A stretch of 64,000 nt of DNA from assembly GCA_964006375.1 (NCBI GenBank), contig OZ023267.1, forward strand, positions 25,790,739-25,854,738, in the 5' to 3' direction. Made by a program: the position numbers and the translations under genes. The stretch is from Tillus elongatus (taxonomy: Eukaryota; Arthropoda; Insecta; Coleoptera; Cleridae). The notes below the pieces were generated by a model. The model was not told the origin of the DNA. It searched no databases and worked only from the letters and a program-made list of their open reading frames with translations. Positions 12,643 through 24,349 of the stretch are shown piece after piece; positions within the stretch are counted from its first letter, which is position 1, and each line of letters opens with the position of its first letter.

Positions 12643-12771
12643 ATGTGTTTAGCGAATTTAAATTAAGAAAATTCACCAACAGAGAGGTATCGATGATAAG
12701 ATTTTTGAAATTTTTTTCACACGAACGCGAATTAGGGCCGCTGGAACCCAAATCCAAGGTCATTTTAAATG

Positions 12772-12828
<57 letters not shown>
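12643..12828 (+). mobile_element. TA-core family, 5' part
   Basis: Starts TAGCGAATTTAAATTAAG with the foldback partner AAAATTCACCAA, then GAGAGGTATCGATGATAAG and GAACGCGAATTAGGGCCG. It ends in the TA array 12773-12828, whose far side is now a mariner-type end. Confidence 0.75.
12773..12828. repeat. (TA)n microsatellite
   Basis: TA run abutting ACAGTGTCCCAAACTGG, a mariner-type terminal sequence. Confidence 0.97.
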
Positions 12829-12831
<3 letters not shown>

Positions 12832-12953
12832 TGTCCCAAACTGGATGGGAATGTATTTCTACCTCCGTTATTATTAGAATTCCATGGTCGTTGCAAATAT
12901 GACTTGTATTTTGCCTTGCCTCTTTTTGTTTTCGAGTTATTTTGAAAAACTTC

Positions 12954-13442
12954 TAGACTTCTACTTTTAACATAATTTTCCGTAATGATTCACGATAAAA
13001 AATAGGAACTCTGAGCACACCAATGAATCGGCCCATTATTACAAATGATATTTTATTTTTTCTCTGATCTGACATGTCTAAGACTTGCACATTATCAGGA
13101 CACTTATTACAGGGTAACCGTTTATTGCCATTCTCAACTTTGGATTGACATTTGTTTTTGAGCTACATGTATCAACGTTTCTTTTTATTATGGCAGCCAT
13201 ATTGGATTTTTTGCTCGTGTGATAGCCTGTGAAATTGGCTCTCCAATGATGTACAACATGCTTGAGGAATCTGGTAATTGCACTGAAAATTTTGAGAAAA
13301 ACCATTTTGAGGATAGTAGGCTATGAAATCCAATACCAGCAAAAAATGACAAAAAAAAAATGTTCAAAAAGCAGTAGACCATGAAGTATAACAATAGACT
13401 TCTACTTTTAACATAATTTTCCGTAATGATTCACGATAAAAA
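12954..13442. repeat. Internal duplication in the mariner-type element
   Basis: The segment AGACTTCTACTTTTAACATA through TGATTCACGATAAAA occurs at 12954-13002 and again at 13395-13442. A block resembling transposase sequence (CTCTGAGCACACCAATGAAT at 13010, like 13830) lies between them. This looks like a local duplication or a second inserted fragment. Confidence 0.6.
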
Positions 13443-14005
13443 AATATTGTGATTTAATTTACAATACATAATTAGGTAATAATGCTAGGTAATATTATGT
13501 GAAGAAGTTTAATAACGAAACCCGGCAATAACAAATAGAAACTTAAACTCCACAAATAAAACAATTAGAAACGGAACTCAACAAATAATAAAATAGAAAC
13601 CTAAAAATACACTAAACAGAAAATTGTTCAATATGGCCTTCGTTTTCTTCAATGCACTTTATACACCTTTTCTAAACATGCATGCAAAATTTGGTGAGGG
13701 TGTTTTGGTTAATATGATTTATATCTTTCGTGATTCTGTTTCGTAATTGATTGATATTTTGTGGTGGATCGAATTTACACACATCACTCTTCAGAGTACC
13801 CCAAAAATAAAATCCATTGGTATTATATCGGGACTTTGAGCACACCAGTGAACCGGCCTATTGTTATAAATGACATGATTATTAAAATTTTGGTACAACA
13901 ATTCTTTGACCATTCTAGCATTGCGAGCTGGACAACCGTTTTGTTGGTACCAAATCTCGTCTAAATTATATTGTTCTTAAACGTCAAAATGTTTGGGTTG
14001 ACATA

Positions 14006-14091
14006 TTTGGGTGAGTCGAATAAAAAGGCTTTTTCTTTCCAACAAAAATTTGTTTGGAAAATAGACTTTTTATTCAACTCACCCAAATAGT
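14006..14091. repeat. Small hairpin insertion
   Basis: TTTGGGTGAGTCGAATAAAA at 14010 is mirrored by TTTTTATTCAACTCACCCAA ending at 14087. A nested inner palindrome (TTCCAACAAAAATTTGTTTG) forms the loop side. The sequence lies inside the transposase remnant where coding similarity is lost. Confidence 0.7.
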
Positions 14092-15183
14092 GTCTAAATT
14101 ATCAAAAACTCTTCTAATTGATATCATTTCTCAACAGGTTAAAATACCTTTCCCCAGTTTATCTATTTTCAAAAAAGAACGAACCAACAATGAAGTAACC
14201 TGATTTTTTTTTAAATCAACTGTCTAATCTACAAATAAAAATAACAGTTTTTTACTTAATAAGCCACACCAAACATTAATACCAAATTTGTCTTGCAATC
14301 GTCTTTCTTCCTTGAGATGGGGTTTTGATTTGCCCAATAATGCCTATTATGGCGACTATACACACCACAATTTGTAAATCTGGATTCATCAGCCCATATT
14401 ATTTTCAAATGAAAATTTTCATCTTGCTGACATTGTCCTTGATACCATATGAAGAATTGAAGTCGCTTAGGGTAATCGTCAACATGTAAGCTTTGTATGG
14501 ACGGTAAAAACTTTGTTTTAGTACAAGGTGTACCGTATTTTTGGAACGTCAATTTGTTCACCATAAAACCGAACATATTGCGGAGGGTTTTCGTTTGAAA
14601 CCTGTAAGACGGCATTATTTCTTTCTTCATTTCTAGGCATTGGTAGTTTCTTTGCGTGAAAGCTACCTTCGTTCAATAGATTGGTCAGTATCTTGCGAAA
14701 TATTTTGGTGTTTGGGTGTCGTCTATCTGGGTAGTTGTTTTCATATGGATTTGCAGTTGCCTCAGTATTTGGGTTAAAACGAATATAACCTTCCAACATG
14801 TCAAAATATTCTTCATTACTAAACATATTGTTGAATGATAATTAAAAATAAACAGGAAATAAACTATTTAGTACAAAATTTTAAACAACGTGTTGAATAC
14901 ACCTCAAATTGTTCAGATAATTAAGAATGACAGTATTCTTAATTGTCGCGATAGTGTTATATCCATAACAACCTTTCTTCTGTTGTTTTTCAGTTGACTT
15001 ACGTTTAAAGATCAAACAATTTTCAAAGGCGTCTTCGTAAAACATTAATCTGCGTTTTATTGAGTTCTGTTAGTAGATTTAGCTTTTTGCTAGGTTTACC
15101 TATTTAATTAAATTATCACAATTTTTTAGGATAATTTTGTAATGTAAAATATCATTTGTAATAATAAACTTCAATTATGAAAA

Positions 15184-16610
15184 ATGGTTAGTTTAACGGA
15201 AATGCATAAAATAACAGTTATACAAATGATTGGTTACGGAGATAAAACCCGAACACAACATGAAGTAACTCGCCTATTTCATGAGAAATTTCCTGATTTA
15301 CCGCCTATATCCCAAGGAACAATTAGTAAAATAGAGAAGCAGTTTTGCGAGTTTGGTCATGTAAGGCAGATAAAAAAGCAGCCAATGCACTAAGTGATGA
15401 AATCAAATTAGATGTGATGCTTGAATTTGTGGAAAACCCACATACATCGGCTAGACAGGCATCACTGTATTTAATGTTGGCCATGCATTGATAGTTAACA
15501 TATTAAAAGACAAGAAAATGCATACTTATAAAATGATACCTACTCAGGAGCTCATGGAAGACAATTTTGAAAAGATAACTTATTTTTATGAGCGAATGAT
15601 GGACATGTTGGATAACAATATTATCCAGTTAGAAGACGTTATGTTTTCTGATGAGTGCACTTTTTCACTTAACGGTCATGCTAATCGGCGAAATTGTCGC
15701 TACTGGGCAACGACAAATCCTCACTGGATGAGAGAAGAACACACGCAATACCCTCAGAAGGTTAATGTTTGGGCAGGGATTGTTTGAAACCATATGATTG
15801 GTCCCTTTTTCATTTAGGGTAATTTGAATGGCAATAATTATTTGGCACTACGTCAAAATGATGTCATTCTAACTTTGGCAAATTTAGATCCTGATCCAGG
15901 AAACCCTCAAGTTCCAGTGAATACGATATGGTTTCAGCAGGATGGAGCACCACCACATTACCAACTCAATGTCCGGCAGTACCTCGATGCAATATTTTCC
16001 AATTGGTAGATAGGGAGGGGAGGATCGATAGAATGGCCAGCGCGATCACCTGATCTTACTTTCTTTTTATGGGGATATGTGAAGAGCATTGTGTACAAAG
16101 TAAACATTTTTATTTAAATGACTTAAAAGAACGAATAACGCTTTCGATTAGGTCGATCACGCCTGATATGTTAAATAATGTTAGAAGACAGTTTTATTTT
16201 ATATTAGGGTGTTGCCAAGAAGTTCGCGGTGAACATTTTGAACATTTACTTCATTGACATTCATAGTTCTTTTTAGTATTTTACATTTTGCATTACATTT
16301 TAGTTTTTTATTGTATTGTAGCGAATTTCGGTAACCACATGATTTTATTTATTCTATCTTAATTGTTGCAATAAACTTGAAAACGATAACGTTTTTGAAT
16401 AGAGAATGAACAGACCTTTCAAACGACATATCACAAGCCTAAACTTTCCCTTTAAAAAATTGGGGGTTGTACCTGTCATTCGAAGGGGGTTAAAGGTAGA
16501 GATCGCATTTTCACGTGGAAAATTTATAATCTAAATTCGATGTGTTTCGTGATTTTTTATAAGAATGTACAGTAACCGAAATAATGAATTTATTCCATTT
16601 GGCTTTTACA

Positions 16611-16613
<3 letters not shown>
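15184..16613 (+). pseudogene. Decayed mariner-superfamily transposase, sister of the intact one
   Basis: The start MVSLTEMHKITVIQMIGYGD and the later FSDECTFSLNGHANRRNC, FQQDGAPPHYQLNVRQYL and IEWPARSPDL match the intact 362-residue protein at 43534-44622 over its length. Frameshifts near 15385 and 15470, an in-frame TGA at 15785, a TAG in place of a Gly codon near 15818, and a premature stop at 16007 kill it. The right end TTTATTCCATTTGGCTTTTA at about 16589-16608 is a diverged form of the intact element's terminus and meets a TA array. The left terminal repeat was not found. Confidence 0.85.

Positions 16614-16685
<72 letters not shown>
16614..16685. repeat. (TA)n microsatellite
   Basis: TA run immediately outside the right end of the transposon remnant. 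Confidence 0.97.
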
Positions 16686-16692
<7 letters not shown>

Positions 16693-17256
16693 TCGACATT
16701 TTTTTTTGTCAATTTCAATTCAAAACTTAATATTAAAAATTTGAAAATCCATGCTGCGAAGCCGCAGGAAAAGCTAGTTACATTGAAAGCACATAAAGTT
16801 CAGAAAAATATGCGGATAAAAAATGTAAAGCATGTGCAGAGTACCCTATATCATCATGTGAGATATTCTTTGCTTTACTACAGTCTCGCCATTCTGACCA
16901 TATTTTATATCGAATTGGTGTAAAATCTTTATATCCGGCAAGCTTACTGGGTGTAGATATAACAAAGTAGATTGGTTTTATCGTCTCCTTTTATGGGTAT
17001 ATTTCAGGTTATTTATAGCCTGTCAATTCAGAAATGGCAATCTACAACACATTATGCCGTTATTATTATATTGGTGTATAAACGTCCGTCGCAATTTACT
17101 TCATCGTGTTCTTTACTAAGGATGACCTAATGTGTACGAGGGATGCACAAAAAATGCCTGCATCAATATTTATCCAAAGTAAACACACATTTTCTCTTGA
17201 TAAAACATGCCTCAATAGGCTAAACAAAAAGCGTTTTCAAAAAAAAAAAAATAATG
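16686..17256. other. No gene recognised
   Basis: AT-rich. Short open stretches show no recognised motif. Confidence 0.45.
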
Positions 17257-17535
17257 TCTGGACGCAGCAAGTGCGTTATGGTAGTGAATTTTGATAGACA
17301 TGATCTAATTTTGAGATATAGTTTGCTTTTAATATTGTAAACTTACATACCAATTTTTTTTACCAAAACTTTTATCTTTTGAGATAAAACGTTTTCTGAA
17401 AGAAAACCCAAAATTTTCCAGGACAGCTTGGTTAGATTTTCCTGGCTAACAAACTTGTTCAAGGTACTTACAAAAGAAAGGTACATGCTAATTTTGATCA
17501 AAATCAGTTCATTATTTTTTTCTTTATCGGGGTGC

Positions 17536-17606
<71 letters not shown>

Positions 17607-17690
17607 AAGGATTTTTTTTTAATTCAAAAGTCGGGATCCCCGATCAGTGAATCTATTGAAAAGACTAGTTTTTTCAAAATCTGTCAATTT
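17257..17690 (-). mobile_element. TA-core family element, short copy
   Basis: CTGGACGCAGCAAGTGCG at 17260 is the 3' terminus in reverse. The shortened conserved tract (AAAATTTTCCAGGACAGC, TTTCCTGGCTAACAAACTTG), the TA array 17539-17604, and TCAAAAGTCGGGATCCCC with GATCAGTGAAT at the 5' side follow. At about 430 bp it is the shortest copy with both ends. Confidence 0.75.
17539..17604. repeat. (AT)n microsatellite
   Basis: Core array of the short TA-core copy. Confidence 0.97.
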
Positions 17691-17709
17691 TTGAAACTAA
17701 GTAATTAAT

Positions 17710-18215
17710 AGAAAGTTTGCATGCAGCAAGTGCGTTATGAAAGTGAATTTTCATTAAAAAAAATTAATAGCAAATATGTTTATATGCAGGCAGACATCAA
17801 TTTGATTACGGGTATAACCTATACAGTAGAAATAATGTACCATCAAAATCAAAATAACTGACTGTTTAAAAATGTACAAAAATTTTCCGAAAATAAACTT
17901 GAAATGTTTCCGAGAAAACTGGTTTCCTAGCCAACTTACCTTACGTTAATAGCAAATTGAGTTATTGAAATTTGAAGCATTTAATGAAAATTCGCTACCA
18001 AAACGCACTTACTGCATCTCGATTTTTTTTAAACATGCATTATATTTTGATGAAAAATGGAAAAATGCAATATATAAGGAATGTTTGAAAAAAGAATTGT
18101 GAGTATCACCAACGACTTATGGGCATGTGATTGTCAAAATAATTTTACAAGATGCAGCTCAAGACACCTTATAATGAACGTATACAATTTTCTCTCGTAC
18201 ATAATTAAACAAATC
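17710..18215 (-). mobile_element. TA-core family, palindrome-ended unit plus adjoining tract
   Basis: TGCATGCAGCAAGTGCG at 17715 and CGCACTTACTGCATCTCG at 18004 bound the 320-bp unit. The family tract that normally follows (GTATCACCAACGACTTATGG, CAGCTCAAGACACCTTATAA) continues to about 18215 and then stops. Confidence 0.7.
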
Positions 18216-18219
18216 GTTA

Positions 18220-19380
18220 GTGCTATTCACGATAAAGATTGTTTTACTCTTACCCTTAGTTAGCTTCTACGAGGTTTAGCATCGCTGCTGTGTTTCACTA
18301 GACACCGAGATTTTTTAACAAGGTAATTGCACTGTATCTCACGATAGAATGGAAGTGCGGTGTTGCTCACAACCGTTCATCTTCTTATAGTAGTCCAGCA
18401 CAACGTGCGTCTTACTGGACATTGTTTCTTTTTTGCGTAAATGTTTCCTTATATAGAGAAAAAGAGATATGGGATGTGAATCGCGAGCCTTTTAAAATCT
18501 TCTTAATTTTAATGGTTTACGGCATCATACCTCACCGGCTTAACGCAATTATTCGCAGCCTATTTACAAAAATTATATTTATGTGAATAAATACCATCTT
18601 CTTGTACTCTGCCACGTTTTATGCATTCTAATGGTCGAAACTTTCCTGCATCGACTTGCTGAAAGTAAAGACAATATTTTTTTGATATACTATTACATAC
18701 GTTCTTGTTTGTATTATCAGGTGACTATTTCCCAAATCTAATTTTCTTATTATTTGTCGTGAATTTTTATTACATATTTCGAGCGAAATGTACGATAAAG
18801 TCATATCATTTAGGCACTAAAAAAATCGAGTGTTGCCATGTGCTGTGTTAGCGATATTATTTTGATCATATCTCACTAACCATTTGGGCCCTAGGTGAGA
18901 AAGGCATATCAAAGGATGAAGAATATATTATACTTTATATACATAATTTACTTTTAATACCTTAATAGGGTACTATAGTAATTTCAAAAACTACCCAATA
19001 TCCAATACCAAAACGTTGAAGGAGCTTGGTGAAGACTGATTCTGCTATTGTTTGAAAGGATTTCAGTCACTTATTAAACATGTGACTATTTGTTGCTTTG
19101 TCCTTATTGGTCAGCGAAATATTTAGAAAAAAGTACCCCCCTCCCCACGTATTGACATCATTTAACTTCAGAGACTTTCCTGGGAACATTGAACAACCGG
19201 CAACAGGCAACAACTCCCGGCGGTAGTCGTTGAGGCCACATCTACGCCTGTATGTCAATTAGATCACGTTCTTGGTTGTTTACTTGCAGATTAAAATAGA
19301 CGTCAACCTTAATTTGCTTAAAGTTATTAGAGTTGAATATAATTTTGCGTACCAATAATTTTCGCAACAAGATACAGATT
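18220..19380. other. No gene recognised
   Basis: AT-rich. Stops in all frames beyond about 60 codons. No family match seen. Confidence 0.45.
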
Positions 19381-19384
19381 ACTT

Positions 19385-19525
19385 TACAAAAAATACCGGC
19401 AAAAGCACGTCCGATAGATAACAAAGAAATCCAGATATTTCCGCCACACGAAATATGTAAATTTTTGTGTTGTTGAACATCCCAAAATCGTTAGTGACCG
19501 ACTACCTGCGGAAGAATATAAATAG
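19385..19525 (+). repeat. Penelope 3'-region fragment
   Basis: GCACGTCCGATAGATAAC, ATATTTCCGCCACACGA, ATCGTTAGTGACCGACTACC and GAATATAAATA match 2600-2730 in order, the sequence downstream of the Penelope stop codon. Confidence 0.65.
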
Positions 19526-19599
19526 AGTTGTAGCTTTAAGATTTTTAGAATTATTATTGTCCCATTAAGGTGATTTATGGTAAAGAACACACATATGCT

Positions 19600-19935
19600 A
19601 CTGATCTTTTGTACGCTGAGACAAGACTGCTGGATATTAGGCAGCTTTTCTATTTTAACGCTGCTGTATATCAGCATATCCATCTAATTAAATGAGCTGA
19701 ATCACAACTATAATACGAGACACTGCGCTCGCGCATCTAGAACCGAAAGAGCTAAGAAGACTATTGCGCAGCATTCCTATGCTTACCTTTGCGTAAGAAC
19801 ATATAATTATATACCAGACGAAATTTGCCAGCTGCATAGGCTTCGACATTTTAAAATCGGTTTAAAGAAGTGGATAGCTGGAGTAGATCGTGAAGTAATC
19901 CGCAAGGTCATAGAATTTAATACGCTGGTTTAGTG
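19600..19935 (+). pseudogene. Non-LTR retrotransposon RT, C-terminal fragment
   Basis: Broken frames read ETRLLDIRQLFYFNAAVYQH, then after two stops ERAKKTIAQHSYAYLCVRTY, NYIPDEICQLHRLRHFKIGL and KKWIAGVD, ending in TAG. The order (IRQL, then R-T-x-x-AKK, then YN-x-x-P-x-E-I, then a FK-LKKW-like end) matches the tail of jockey/CR1-type reverse transcriptases. It does not match the 40405-42607 family, so it comes from another element. Confidence 0.6.
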
Positions 19936-20287
19936 ATATTTACTTTATATTTTGTGTTTCTCGTGCCTGGCCTCTGACCCGTGTGTCTGCGCATGTGTAG
20001 GTGTGTGTAGGTTTTCCATAGTGTGGCACAAAATATTTCGGCATAAAAATTATGTCTATAGTCGAAAAAGGATAATTATACTTTTTGATGTTTTCCGCGA
20101 ATCCCTGGATTTCGTCTGCAGTTTTGGGATTTGATCAGATTGCTTTAAAATGCCAGAATGTGTGCACTATTTTTTTTTAGAGAGAATGATGTTACTAGTA
20201 TTGCATCTTTGACTTAGGTGACTTTTAACGTTATTGAACAACCAGGCTCTTGATTAATTTTGTAAGTTGTTTTGTAAACAAAAAGTA

Positions 20288-21750
20288 TACAGAGCACAGT
20301 TCATAATTTTTAACCAGTCGTTGTTTGGTAGAAAATCGCAATGATACACTTTTATGCCTCCATTGGCCTAAATACACGCACGACATCTTTTTAATATGGA
20401 AAATTTAATGTCTTGATAATTTTTTGTACGACGATTATCTTTGTTGTATTTTAGTAAGTAGTAGTCTGGTTTGCCAAAGTTGTCATTAAGTGCCACTTGA
20501 CGTTTGTGTTAACAAGTTATTATTTTGAATAGGTGTAAGTGGTAAACTTTATAAAATTGCAAAATTTTCTACTCTTTTACTTCTTATAATGGAGTACACC
20601 TCAGGAGAGTATGCAGATATAATTTTTATCTACGGATATGCTAATGGAAATGCTCTAGCTGCTTGTCGGGAATATCAACGTAGGTTTCTCACTCTCCGTC
20701 AACCTACACCAAGGTTTTTTTCTCGATCGTTTTCAAGACTTCGGCAGTGCGGTATTGGACAACGTCCTGACGCTAGAGCTAATGGTAGAAGACAACATCA
20801 ACTTGAAGACGAAGAGAGAGTGCTGGATGCAGTGATGGATCAACCTTCTACAAGTACTCGGAGGATTGCCACGCAGTTACAATATTCTCAAAGCTTTGGA
20901 GAACTTTACATCGAGAAGCCTTACATCCATATCATCGACAGAATGTTCATTGCCTTCTACCTGGAGATAATGTGCATCGACGAGTCTTTTGTGAATGGAT
21001 GTTGTAAATGAACAATCAAAATATCTTATTCCCTAATCTAATCTTCTGGTCTGACGAATCAACATTTACAAGAAATGGTATTTATAATTCTCATAATGAG
21101 CATGTCTGGTCCTTGGAAAATCCACATGCAACAAGGACTCGCAAATTTCAACATAGATTTTCCATTAATTTATGGTGTGGTATTTTTAACGGCTCACTGT
21201 TCATAGAAGTCCTGCCACAACGTTTAAATGGATCTTCGTACCTAGAAAACCGTGTAGAAAACATTCTAGATGACATTCCACTAGCAACAAGATGTATAAT
21301 GTGGTACCAGCATGACGGTGCACCAGCGCATCATAGTCGAAACGTTGTTACATGGTTACATGAACATTATAATGAAAGATGGATTGGCAGAACTGGACCA
21401 ATACATTGGCCGAACTGGACCAATACATTGGCCTGCAAGATCACCGGACTTAAACCCACTTGACTTCTATCTTTGGGGTGATTTTAAGCGATTGGTCTAC
21501 AGTGAAGAAATAAATACACCAGAGCAGCTACAACAATTGATAAATAATGCTTTTCGTCATATTCAAGCAACAATGAATCCTCAAGACATTAAATTTTCCA
21601 TATTAAAAAGATGTCGTGCGTGTATTCAGGCCAATGGAGGCATTTTTGAACATTTATTGGAATAAATAAATTACTATAAGCCTGATAAAAGTGTATCATT
21701 GCGATTTTCTACCAAACAACGACTGGTCAAAAATCATGAACTGTGCTCTA
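20288..21750 (+). mobile_element. Mariner-superfamily transposon with about 65-bp inverted repeats
   Basis: The left end (GAGCACAGTTCATAATTTTT from 20293, through CCAGTCGTTGTTTGGTAGAA and CAATGATACACTTTTAT) is mirrored by the right end at about 21690-21748. The terminal TA bases are partly eroded. Between them lies a transposase gene with three lesions. Length is about 1.46 kb. Confidence 0.85.
20589..21665 (+). pseudogene. Transposase, nearly intact, three disabling lesions
   Basis: DD(E/D) transposase of the IS630-Tc1-mariner superfamily. The N-terminal helix-turn-helix region (MEYTSGEYADIIFIYGYANG) is followed by IFWSDESTFTRNGIYNSHNE with the first Asp at about 21055. WYQHDGAPAHHSRNVVTWLH near 21310 carries the second, and WPARSPDLNPLDFYLWG near 21435 the third; 36 residues would separate the last two. 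Lesions are a frame slip at about 20897, a TAA stop at 21007, and an exact 22-bp tandem duplication at about 21389-21434 that shifts the frame. Apart from these the frame is open to the natural-looking end HLLE. Confidence 0.85.
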
Positions 21751-21759
21751 AAACACTTA

Positions 21760-22025
21760 CCTGAATTAATTGCTTACTCGTAAAATAAGCGTCGTACAGA
21801 AAATTATCAAGAGAGTCATTTTGTTCACGAATGAAAGTAAGATTTCAAAAATGAAAAATAAAAAAAGTTATCATTGGCTTACACGTTTTTCTCTTGAGGG
21901 ATAGCATGTGGGTACGCGCGCCACTGCTGGATTAGCCGATTCAATTGTTATGGTGGAATACGCGCCTTACATAGCAGCCTACACGTGCAAAGTTTCAGCA
22001 AAATATATGTGCTAGTTTTTAAAAA
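21760..22025. other. No gene recognised
   Basis: Flank of the transposon, no coding signal. Confidence 0.4.
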
Positions 22026-22185
22026 ATTGGGAAAGTATATTTTTTGAAATTCAACTTCAACACCCTGTATCTTTTTAATGAAGCATTATAAGAAAAAATT
22101 TTATAGGACATACCCTCTCTAAAATTGTTCAAAGAACGTGGGGTTTCATTTTTGGTCACCACTTATGAATCACCCTGTATTGTTC
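22025..22185. repeat. MITE-like fragment with two CACCCTGTAT ends
   Basis: AACACCCTGTATCTTTTTAA at 22068 and AATCACCCTGTATTG at 22175 resemble mariner-type MITE termini in the same orientation. No opposite-facing end was seen, so the boundaries are uncertain. Confidence 0.35.
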
Positions 22186-22199
22186 AATAATTTATTATT

Positions 22200-22345
22200 A
22201 TTATTCATCCTCTGATGACGCAAACTTGGTTAGCGAAATGTTTTCAGGTTTTTGAAATGTGTTGCGGTGATTTGGGTTCCCCCAAAAAAAAACAAGCTTA
22301 TTGCTTATCAGTAACCATCACAGGTCCTTCCTATCTTCACTTAGT
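22200..22345 (+). repeat. Dispersed 140-bp repeat with CTGATGA hairpin
   Basis: CTCTGATGACGCAAACTTGG, GTTAGCGAAATG, GTGTTGCGGTGATTTGGG and TATCTTCACTTAGTG match the copies at 4115, 30847 and 59580. The hairpin has a G-C pair where the 4115 copy has G-T. Confidence 0.7.
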
Positions 22346-23060
22346 GAATTATAACCAAATATCAAAGAATTAAGATACATAATACAGCATAAGATTTTTT
22401 ACTTTAAAAATTTTGTTACGAAAGTCAAATTCAAAAACCTAAAACTATATTTTTTACTGAACATTTCTGGCTTGTCTGCCAGATGTAAAAAAGTAAATAA
22501 ACAAAGATCGAACCACCTGCCATCTCATATTTTAAAATTTCCAATTTTCTCTTTATTGGAATCCTGAAGGCCATAATAACTTCCTTTTTATGGCTGAATC
22601 TCTCCAGTTCGAGTAACAGATGTATACAGGCCGCGAAAGGGGCACACATTTCTTCTACGATTCAATTCATTTGCATTCTAGCCACATTTTAAAAACGACT
22701 TTAAACTTGCCTAAGTTGCCAACATTGTGTCTGCAAGTTAGACTAGTTTACAAGGGTTATCAAGTCTGATGTCCGCTTGAAACTTTAGCCATTACATGTT
22801 TCCTAAACAGAAAGCAACCAAGCATAGAAGTATATAACATTGATGGACTCCCGTATTGAATTAAAGGATTACGCGATGAGCTTTTGCAAGGAGCTTACGC
22901 GCACTTACCATCAAAGCGGATCAATTACTATTAAAAACACACTTTTAGATACTATCGTAAAATCTAAATTTTGTAATGTTATTTTTAGTGTGTTAGCCAA
23001 AAATGGACACAACGTTTTTGTTTTATTTCTTCGTTATTTGTAGATACAACGCATGTAAGT
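22346..23060. other. No gene recognised
   Basis: A 67-codon open stretch (22840-23043) has no motif I recognise and is probably chance. Confidence 0.4.
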
Positions 23061-23064
23061 TAAA

Positions 23065-24330
23065 AGTCTGGACGCAGCAAGTGCGTTATTGAAATGGATT
23101 TTCATAAAAATATTTTTAATAGCAAATATGTCTCTTTAATGCAAGCAGACATCAATCTGGTCCCCAGTATAACCTATATAGTAGAAACATTGTACCATAT
23201 TTTATCAAAATTACTTATCGTTTGAAAATGTATTAAAATTTTCCAAAAAGAAACTTAAAATGTTGGTTTCATAGCCAACAAACCTTAGGTTAACAGCAAA
23301 TTAATTTATTGAAATTGGAAGGAGTTAACGAAAAATCGCTACCAAAACGCACTTACTGCGCCTCGATTTTTTTTTACAAATATGGATGATATTCAAAAAA
23401 TGCAAAAATGCAATAGTATAAGGGTGTTCAAAAAATACAATGGTAGGGATCACCAACGACTGATGGGCCTCCCTGTGGTTGTCAAAATATTTCTAAGATT
23501 TAAGATGCAGCTTAAGACACGCTATAATTAACGTATACAATGTTGTATAATAACAATTTTTTTTTTTTAATTTCAACAACACACCACGAGGGCTTACAGC
23601 CTAAATACTATCGTACCGTGGGTGTTGACAAGGAGGAAAGAGGCAGCTTGTTAATTCTGGACTTGAAGGTTTGGAGGTTCGGAGGAGAAGGAAAAGCATG
23701 TGCCGGCAAGGAATTCCACAACTTGGAAGTCCTCGGGACAAAAGAGCGGGCATAACAAGATGTTCTATGTCTGGTGACCTGGACAGTAAAAGGGTGCATT
23801 CGCTCTGTTCCCCTGGTAGATCTGTTGGGGGCAGCAGGTGGGGAAACTATGGAGGAAAGCTCCTCTGAGCAGTGCCCGTGCAGATATCTATAAAAGAGAG
23901 AGAGGTCACCAACGGCTCGTCGGTGGGCAAGGGATGGCAGCCTTTGGGTGAAGGTAGGGTCACCGATGAGACGTATGGCTCTCTTTTGAATTGAGTCCAG
24001 GATAGCGAGTGTAGAAGCGGCAGCGGCACCCCAGATGTGGAAACAGTATTCGAGGTTTGGCCTTATTTGTGAAGTATATAAGGTATAGAGATTAGCTGGT
24101 GAAAAGTATTGAGCTTTACTGTGTAAAGGCGTCACCCTGTATATATGTAGACAGATAAAAACTGAAATTAAACCCGGATATGGATTCTAGGGTCCTAGCT
24201 TGTGCTCGTTTTCAGAAATATTTTTAAACTTCCAAAGTCACGGTTTCCTCAATAACGAATTTTTTCTACGACCGTTAAACCAAAAACTGAACTGAAACTA
24301 CCGCCAAAGCATTAGAGAAATGGTCTATTT
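23065..24330 (-). mobile_element. TA-core family element interrupted by a jockey fragment
   Basis: The palindrome-ended unit 23065-23369 and the tract GATCACCAACGACTGATGGG to about 23550 are followed by a foreign jockey 3' fragment. The family resumes at GAGCTTTACTGTGTAAAGG (24108), then ACTGAAATTAAACCCGGATA and TCAATAACGAATTTTTTC. The large TA array is absent here; only TATATATG remains. Confidence 0.65.
23557..24108 (-). pseudogene. Jockey-type retrotransposon, 5'-truncated 3' end
   Basis: On the minus strand, YFSPANLYTLYTSQIRPNLE to SSLSTPTVR and a stop at 23608 is open without breaks, about 170 residues. It matches the last fifth of the 708-residue protein at 40433-42559. The 3' end carries GGCTGTAAGCCCTCGTGG and a poly(A) tail (poly(T) at 23559-23572). 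Extreme 5' truncation is normal for target-primed insertion. It lies inside a TA-core copy. Confidence 0.85.
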
Positions 24331-24349
24331 GAAATGAAATTTCTGTAAA

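Larger units (their letters stand above)
12829..14830 (-). pseudogene. Decayed mariner-superfamily transposon
   Basis: On the minus strand a transposase is recognisable. FSNEEYFDMLEGYIRFNP near 14826 is the N-terminal helix-turn-helix start. HPNTKIFRKILTNLLNEGSF follows, then WADESRFTNCGVYSRHN near 14380 with the first catalytic Asp. Further on are IWYQQNGCPARNARMVKEL near 13940, where the second Asp is replaced by Asn, and VHWCAQSPDIIPMDF near 13840 with the third. Frameshifts, a 250-bp insertion (about 13975-14225) and an internal duplication break it. The terminal sequence CAGTGTCCCAAACTGGATGG lies at 12829 against a TA array. The other terminus is not found. It is related to the transposase at 20589-21665. 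Confidence 0.75.

Noticed and set aside
19952..20134. Cysteine-rich 60-residue frame (SDPCVCACVGVCRF)
   Set aside because: Comes from a GT-rich low-complexity stretch just past a retroelement stop codon; no secretion or family signal.
22840..23043. Small gene starting MMDSRIELKDYAMSF
   Set aside because: No recognised domain, no splice or promoter context, and length close to chance in AT-rich DNA.
23671..23868. Open frames antisense to the jockey fragments, also at 40702, 40853, 41816, 42299 and 48336
   Set aside because: They mirror the RT coding strand and show no motif of their own.
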